From positions 1 through 16,426 of the forward strand of contig JAEZKS010000261.1 of NCBI GenBank assembly GCA_023436075.1: DNA of 16,426 nt. The letters run 5' to 3'. The translations under genes were made by a program, and so were the position numbers. This document shows positions 13,828 through 16,426 of the stretch, piece by piece. Each line of letters starts with the position of its first letter. The first letter of the stretch is position 1. This stretch comes from Methanobacteriota archaeon. GTDB lineage: Archaea; Halobacteriota; Methanocellia; Methanocellales; Methanocellaceae. The notes under the pieces were generated by a model. That model made no database searches. It saw only the letters and a program-made list of their open reading frames with translations, and had not been told where the DNA came from.

Positions 13828-13967
13828 CTATACAAAGGCAAAATTTTAACAAAAGTATTTAGCACATGTATAGAATGGCTTATCTTTTCCACGGGTGGAG
13901 CCCAATCATATCGTTCCTCTCTTTTTCTTGTTCATAAATTATCCTAATTTTTAAGAATATTCGAGTT

Positions 13968-14030
13968 ATGCCTGGCTGTCGAATTTGGCCCCCAGGCGTT
14001 TTTTCTGCGTTAATAACGGCCTGCAGGCAT
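13968..14030 (+). promoter_or_regulatory. Possible attenuator with alternative hairpins
   Basis: GCCTGG (13970-13975) can pair with CCAGGC (13992-13997), which is followed by GTTTTTT, a terminator-like form. The same left strand, ATGCCTG (13968-13974), can pair instead with CAGGCAT (14024-14030). The two pairings exclude each other. No plus-strand gene ends upstream, so the first hairpin would sit in the leader of the 14071 gene. No plus-strand TATA box is convincing, which weakens the case. Confidence 0.35.
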
Positions 14031-14070
14031 AAGCGTCCGGAAGGAGATTTGTCTAGCGAGAGGGGGGTAT

Positions 14071-14847
14071 ATGAAGAGCATCAGACATACTTTTATCCTG
14101 TTATTACTTGCCTGTATCATCATGGTCGCAGCCGTGAGCGTCTTTGCAGGTACGGCCAGCGGCCGTGCAGATTTCGATACATGGTCCAACCGCAGCGCTC
14201 GTGTCCTCGAGCCTGGCAACTACAATGTAGACGGTACGTGCAGCGAGGGAATATGTGCGTGGAAAGGTGTCGGCGGCATCGGGAACCTTGGCATCGGCAA
14301 TGGCAGCGTCAGCATGATGATGCCTGACATGATCAATGAGGTGGCGGAAGACGGCACGAGGACAAACGCGAGCAACGAGTCATCTGGCAACGCAACCAAC
14401 GAAACTGCCATAGCCGGAAACGTTACGTCTGGAAATGCGGCAGTGGGAAATAAGACGGCGGGAAACGCTACGGCTGGAAACGAGACGGCAGTAAGCGGGG
14501 TAGCCGAACCTGAAGATCGTACTGCGATCACTACGATCCCTGCTCCGGCAAGCAACTCGCCCGGCAACGGTACGCTCGTGTCACAAAACGTGGACACACA
14601 GACCGCCGTTCCCGAGGAAACGGCGCCCGGACCATTAACGGAATCTCTGTATCCCGACTACGTCCTCGCTGCCTCTGTCCTGCCCAGGAACACGCCGTAT
14701 TCCATCACCATCAACACGCCATTTGATCACATTCTGGCGGAGCAGCCCGTCGAGGCTGCTGCGCTATACGGGAAGCTGATAGGCTTTCCGATGTCGGGCG
14801 GACAGGTCGTCGACGTGGGAATCAAATGTATCGGGTATGAATACTGA
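14071..14847 (+). CDS. Secreted sequon-rich protein of unknown function
   Basis: A 258-residue exported protein. Residues 1-33 form a signal peptide (IRHTFILLLLACIIMVAAVSVFA). A middle region (about 95-150) is rich in Asn, Thr, Gly and Ala and carries many NxS/T sequons, including five tandem five-residue units (GNVTS, GNAAV, GNKTA, GNATA, GNETA; residues 116-140). After a Thr/Pro-rich spacer comes a probable folded C-terminal part (about 185-258: YPDYVLAASVLPRNTPYSIT, ending VGIKCIGYEY). It is probably cell-surface and heavily N-glycosylated. ATG 14071 follows a strong GAGAGGGGGG site. It converges on another small secreted protein gene. No family was recognised. Confidence 0.8.
   Translation: MKSIRHTFILLLLACIIMVAAVSVFAGTASGRADFDTWSNRSARVLEPGNYNVDGTCSEGICAWKGVGGIGNLGIGNGSVSMMMPDMINEVAEDGTRTNASNESSGNATNETAIAGNVTSGNAAVGNKTAGNATAGNETAVSGVAEPEDRTAITTIPAPASNSPGNGTLVSQNVDTQTAVPEETAPGPLTESLYPDYVLAASVLPRNTPYSITINTPFDHILAEQPVEAAALYGKLIGFPMSGGQVVDVGIKCIGYEY
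14416..14490 (+). repeat. Five tandem 15-base in-frame repeats
   Basis: Five contiguous 15-base units each begin GGAAA (C/T) and code for Gly-Asn-x-(Thr/Ala)-x. The units are diverged at the third to last positions, so recent slippage is not evident, but the in-frame minisatellite structure is clear. Each unit except the second carries one N-glycosylation sequon. Confidence 0.8.
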
Positions 14848-14851
14848 AAAA

Positions 14852-14877
14852 TTGAAAAGAAAAACGTTCTTTTTCAA
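14852..14877. terminator. Bidirectional terminator between convergent genes
   Basis: TTGAAAAGAA and TTCTTTTTCAA form an inverted repeat with one bulge. It gives T-rich runs on both strands and lies between the two convergent secreted-protein genes, overlapping the TGA of the minus-strand gene. Confidence 0.55.
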
Positions 14878-15254
14878 GCCCCCGTCACGAAGTCGTTCCA
14901 GAAGTACGACTGTGTCGCGACGATGCTCTGATCGGTAGTCTGTGCGATTGTGGGCGATATGATCGGGACGGCGCAGTCAAGGACGTTCTCCTGCGGGAAC
15001 GCTATCGCGAGATTGCCCGTGTAGGTGTTTGCCAGCGTGCTCGTCCTCATCTCGTTCATGATATAGCTGCCCTGGGAGAACGGGGTTATTAACGAGAAAC
15101 CCGGCCCACCACCCAGCCCCACGTTGTACGCGTACGGTATGCCGATGTTCACCGGCCCGCCCATGAACCCGACGTCAAACAGCGCCCCCGCAGGAGGCAG
15201 AACCAGCAGTAACACCGCTGTGAGTACGACTGCAAAAGCAATAACTACCCTCAT
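14874..15254 (-). CDS. Small secreted protein of unknown function
   Basis: A 126-residue protein with a signal peptide (MRVVIAFAVVLTAVLLLVLPPAGA). The mature part is rich in Gly, Asn, Tyr and Pro (GGPVNIGIPYAYNVGLGGGPG) and has one Cys near residue 94 (VLDCAVPI). It ends TQSYFWNDFVTGA. No lipobox or membrane anchor follows the signal peptide, so the product may be released or attached to the S-layer. I took ATG 15254 because GAGGTTAG lies about nine bases before it. A TTG at 15260 would be too close. A TATA-like ATTTATAAATAC at 15293-15306 gives a short leader. No family was recognised. Confidence 0.7.
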   Translation of the reverse strand: MRVVIAFAVVLTAVLLLVLPPAGALFDVGFMGGPVNIGIPYAYNVGLGGGPGFSLITPFSQGSYIMNEMRTSTLANTYTGNLAIAFPQENVLDCAVPIISPTIAQTTDQSIVATQSYFWNDFVTGA

Positions 15255-15292
15255 ACCCAACTAACCTCTTTACCCAGAATACCATTTCCTGC

Positions 15293-15306
15293 TTGTATTT
15301 ATAAAT
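15293..15306 (-). promoter_or_regulatory. TATA box of the 14874-15254 gene
   Basis: TATTTATAAATAC on the minus strand lies about 42-50 bases before ATG 15254, predicting a start near 15272. The surrounding 15307-15340 is AT-rich with more TATA-like sequence. Confidence 0.45.
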
Positions 15307-15366
15307 ATTATCTATATATTAAATTATGAATTATTATGACATCGGTGCAGTTTTAAGAAAAATGCC

Positions 15367-16263
15367 TTAATGGTCTGACCGCATTATGCCGTACCTGATC
15401 ATATGGCGGCGGCAAGCATCTCTTGCTCTGCGGTTAAGCTCCCCCTGGTATTCAATGGGTGGATGGAAGCCATGCCCGAAGAGCTTACGGTAGTCGGACA
15501 GGAGATGCGGGAAGTGCCTTTCAAGAGCCTCGTAATAATCGGCTTTGCTGTTTCCCGGGCTGTCCCCGAACAGTGTCAGTCCCCCAAGGAGCACATAGTC
15601 GGCGCCGTGTTCTTTCGCCAGTCCGATCATCCGGTCGATGCTCGCTTCGTCATCGGACAGGAATGGCAGTACCGGAATGAGGTTGACGCCGACCATCAGG
15701 CCGGAGTCCTTGCATTTCTTCATTGCCTCCAAACGACGCAAAGGAGAGGGTGCACCCGGCTCGAAGATGCGAGCCTGGGTCTCATCGACGGTCGAGAGCG
15801 AGAAGGAGACGATGGCTCCGTGCCCGAGACGTCCAGCAAGATCGGCTGGCAATGTCGCAACCCGATCGATCTCTTGAAGGAGATCGATGTCTCTTGTGAC
15901 AAGCGTCGACTTGGTGCAGACCTCCACCGGGAACCGATAGGCAAGAGCGATCTCCAGCAGCCGCCTGGTCAGCCCGAGTTCTTCTTCCAGGGGCATGTAC
16001 GGGTCGGAGGACGAGCCCAGGAAGATAATGCCATACTCTTTGTTCCTGGCACGGAGCTTCAGCTGCCTGCTGAAAATCTCCGCGGCATTGGCCTTGACTG
16101 CGAGGCTGCCGGAGGCATGATTGCCGTACTTGCTGCCATGAATGTAGCAATAGATACAGTTGAACTGGCATCCACGGTAAGGAGTGGCCGAATATTCCTC
16201 GAGAAACCAGCTGTCACGGCATTTGTGCTTGTTCAAAATTGATTTGACCTTGACACGCTCCAT
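15367..16263 (-). CDS. SPL-like radical SAM protein
   Basis: A 298-residue radical SAM enzyme. The cluster motif is Cys32-x3-Cys36-x2-Cys39 in YSATPYRGCQFNCIYCYIHGS, which is the form seen in SPL (spore photoproduct lyase-like) and Rv2578c-type proteins. FLGSSSDPYMPLEEELGLTR, VEVCTKSTLVTRD and VSFSLSTVDETQARIFEPGAPSP also fit that group. Members cleave SAM with a [4Fe-4S] cluster to start radical chemistry. The substrate is unknown, and DNA repair should not be assumed because archaea without spores carry them. ATG 16263 has CAGGTGC upstream, and a TATA-like AATATACA (about 16281-16290) follows from a plausible promoter. It stands alone. Confidence 0.9.
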   Translation of the reverse strand: MERVKVKSILNKHKCRDSWFLEEYSATPYRGCQFNCIYCYIHGSKYGNHASGSLAVKANAAEIFSRQLKLRARNKEYGIIFLGSSSDPYMPLEEELGLTRRLLEIALAYRFPVEVCTKSTLVTRDIDLLQEIDRVATLPADLAGRLGHGAIVSFSLSTVDETQARIFEPGAPSPLRRLEAMKKCKDSGLMVGVNLIPVLPFLSDDEASIDRMIGLAKEHGADYVLLGGLTLFGDSPGNSKADYYEALERHFPHLLSDYRKLFGHGFHPPIEYQGELNRRARDACRRHMIRYGIMRSDH

Positions 16264-16370
16264 CTGAAAGCACCTGGCACCATGTATATTTGTGATAATC
16301 AGATTTCCCGTGCTCTTTTGGTATATGTCTTGTTTCCGGGCGGTTGTTGTTGAGGTGCTGGTAGTTTCAA

Positions 16371-16423
16371 CACGAAAGCACGAAACGTTTTATGTTTCCG
16401 CTAAAAGCACTAAATGCACGAAG
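16371..16423. repeat. GCAC(G/T)AA-rich short repeats at the window end
   Basis: CACGAAAG (16371), GCACGAAA (16378-16385), GCACTAAA (16407-16414) and GCACGAAG (16416-16423) occur close together and run towards the end of the window. This may be the edge of a dispersed repeat. The rest of 16264-16370 has only the promoter of the radical SAM gene. Confidence 0.35.
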
Positions 16424-16426
16424 GGC

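Noticed and set aside
13968..14327. A 119-residue frame overlapping the sequon-rich protein
   Set aside because: It crosses the strong ribosome binding site and the signal-peptide frame of the 14071 gene, and it has no domain or export signal of its own.
15403..16242. A 279-residue open frame opposite the radical SAM gene
   Set aside because: It is a shadow frame with no recognisable motifs. The minus-strand frame carries the CxxxCxxC cluster motif.

Overview
The window looks like chromosome of a methanogenic archaeon, most likely a Methanocella-type member of the Methanocellales. The grounds are formylmethanofuran dehydrogenase subunits B, D and E, a Tfx-family regulator known only from methanogen-type archaea, AT-rich promoters with archaeal TATA boxes, GC-rich coding sequence, GAGGTGA-like ribosome binding sites, and many lipobox lipoproteins with Thr/Pro linkers. 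The genus is an inference. No rRNA, tRNA, CRISPR array, transposase or integrase was seen.

Layout. (1) Positions 97-4196, minus strand: a run of five exported proteins (three lipobox lipoproteins, a membrane-anchored two-repeat protein and an alkaline-phosphatase-superfamily hydrolase). All appear to carry a domain resembling the sulfite-oxidase/molybdopterin-binding fold without its catalytic cysteine. One lipoprotein is split by an apparent one-base frameshift. (2) Positions 4197-4802: divergent intergenic region with promoters and one doubtful small ORF. (3) Positions 4803-6823, plus strand: a Mop-type molybdate-binding protein, a MOT1-family molybdate/sulfate transporter and a fourth lipoprotein of the same type. 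(4) Positions 6945-7571: FmdE. (5) Positions 7700-8116, minus strand: Tfx regulator, diverging from (6) 8474-10283: fmdB and fmdD. (7) Positions 10577-11800: MoeA. (8) Positions 11822-13776, minus strand: an operon of a TrmO-FmdE fusion, a flavodoxin-ferredoxin (EFR1-type) protein and a 75-residue helical protein. (9) Positions 14071-15254: two convergent genes for secreted proteins of unknown function, one rich in N-glycosylation sequons. (10) Positions 15367-16263, minus strand: an SPL-like radical SAM protein.

Working together: the centre of the window reads as a molybdenum island. It covers oxyanion uptake (MOT1), intracellular binding (Mop), molybdenum insertion into molybdopterin (MoeA), the enzyme that uses the cofactor (formylmethanofuran dehydrogenase, first step of methanogenesis from CO2) and a regulator first described at an fmd operon (Tfx). 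The new-looking part is the family of surface lipoproteins with SUOX-like folds and the associated phosphatase-like hydrolase. They flank the transporter and share GTTAAAC-type boxes with the tfx, fmdE and mop promoters, which suggests one regulon. Their biochemical role cannot be read from the sequence.
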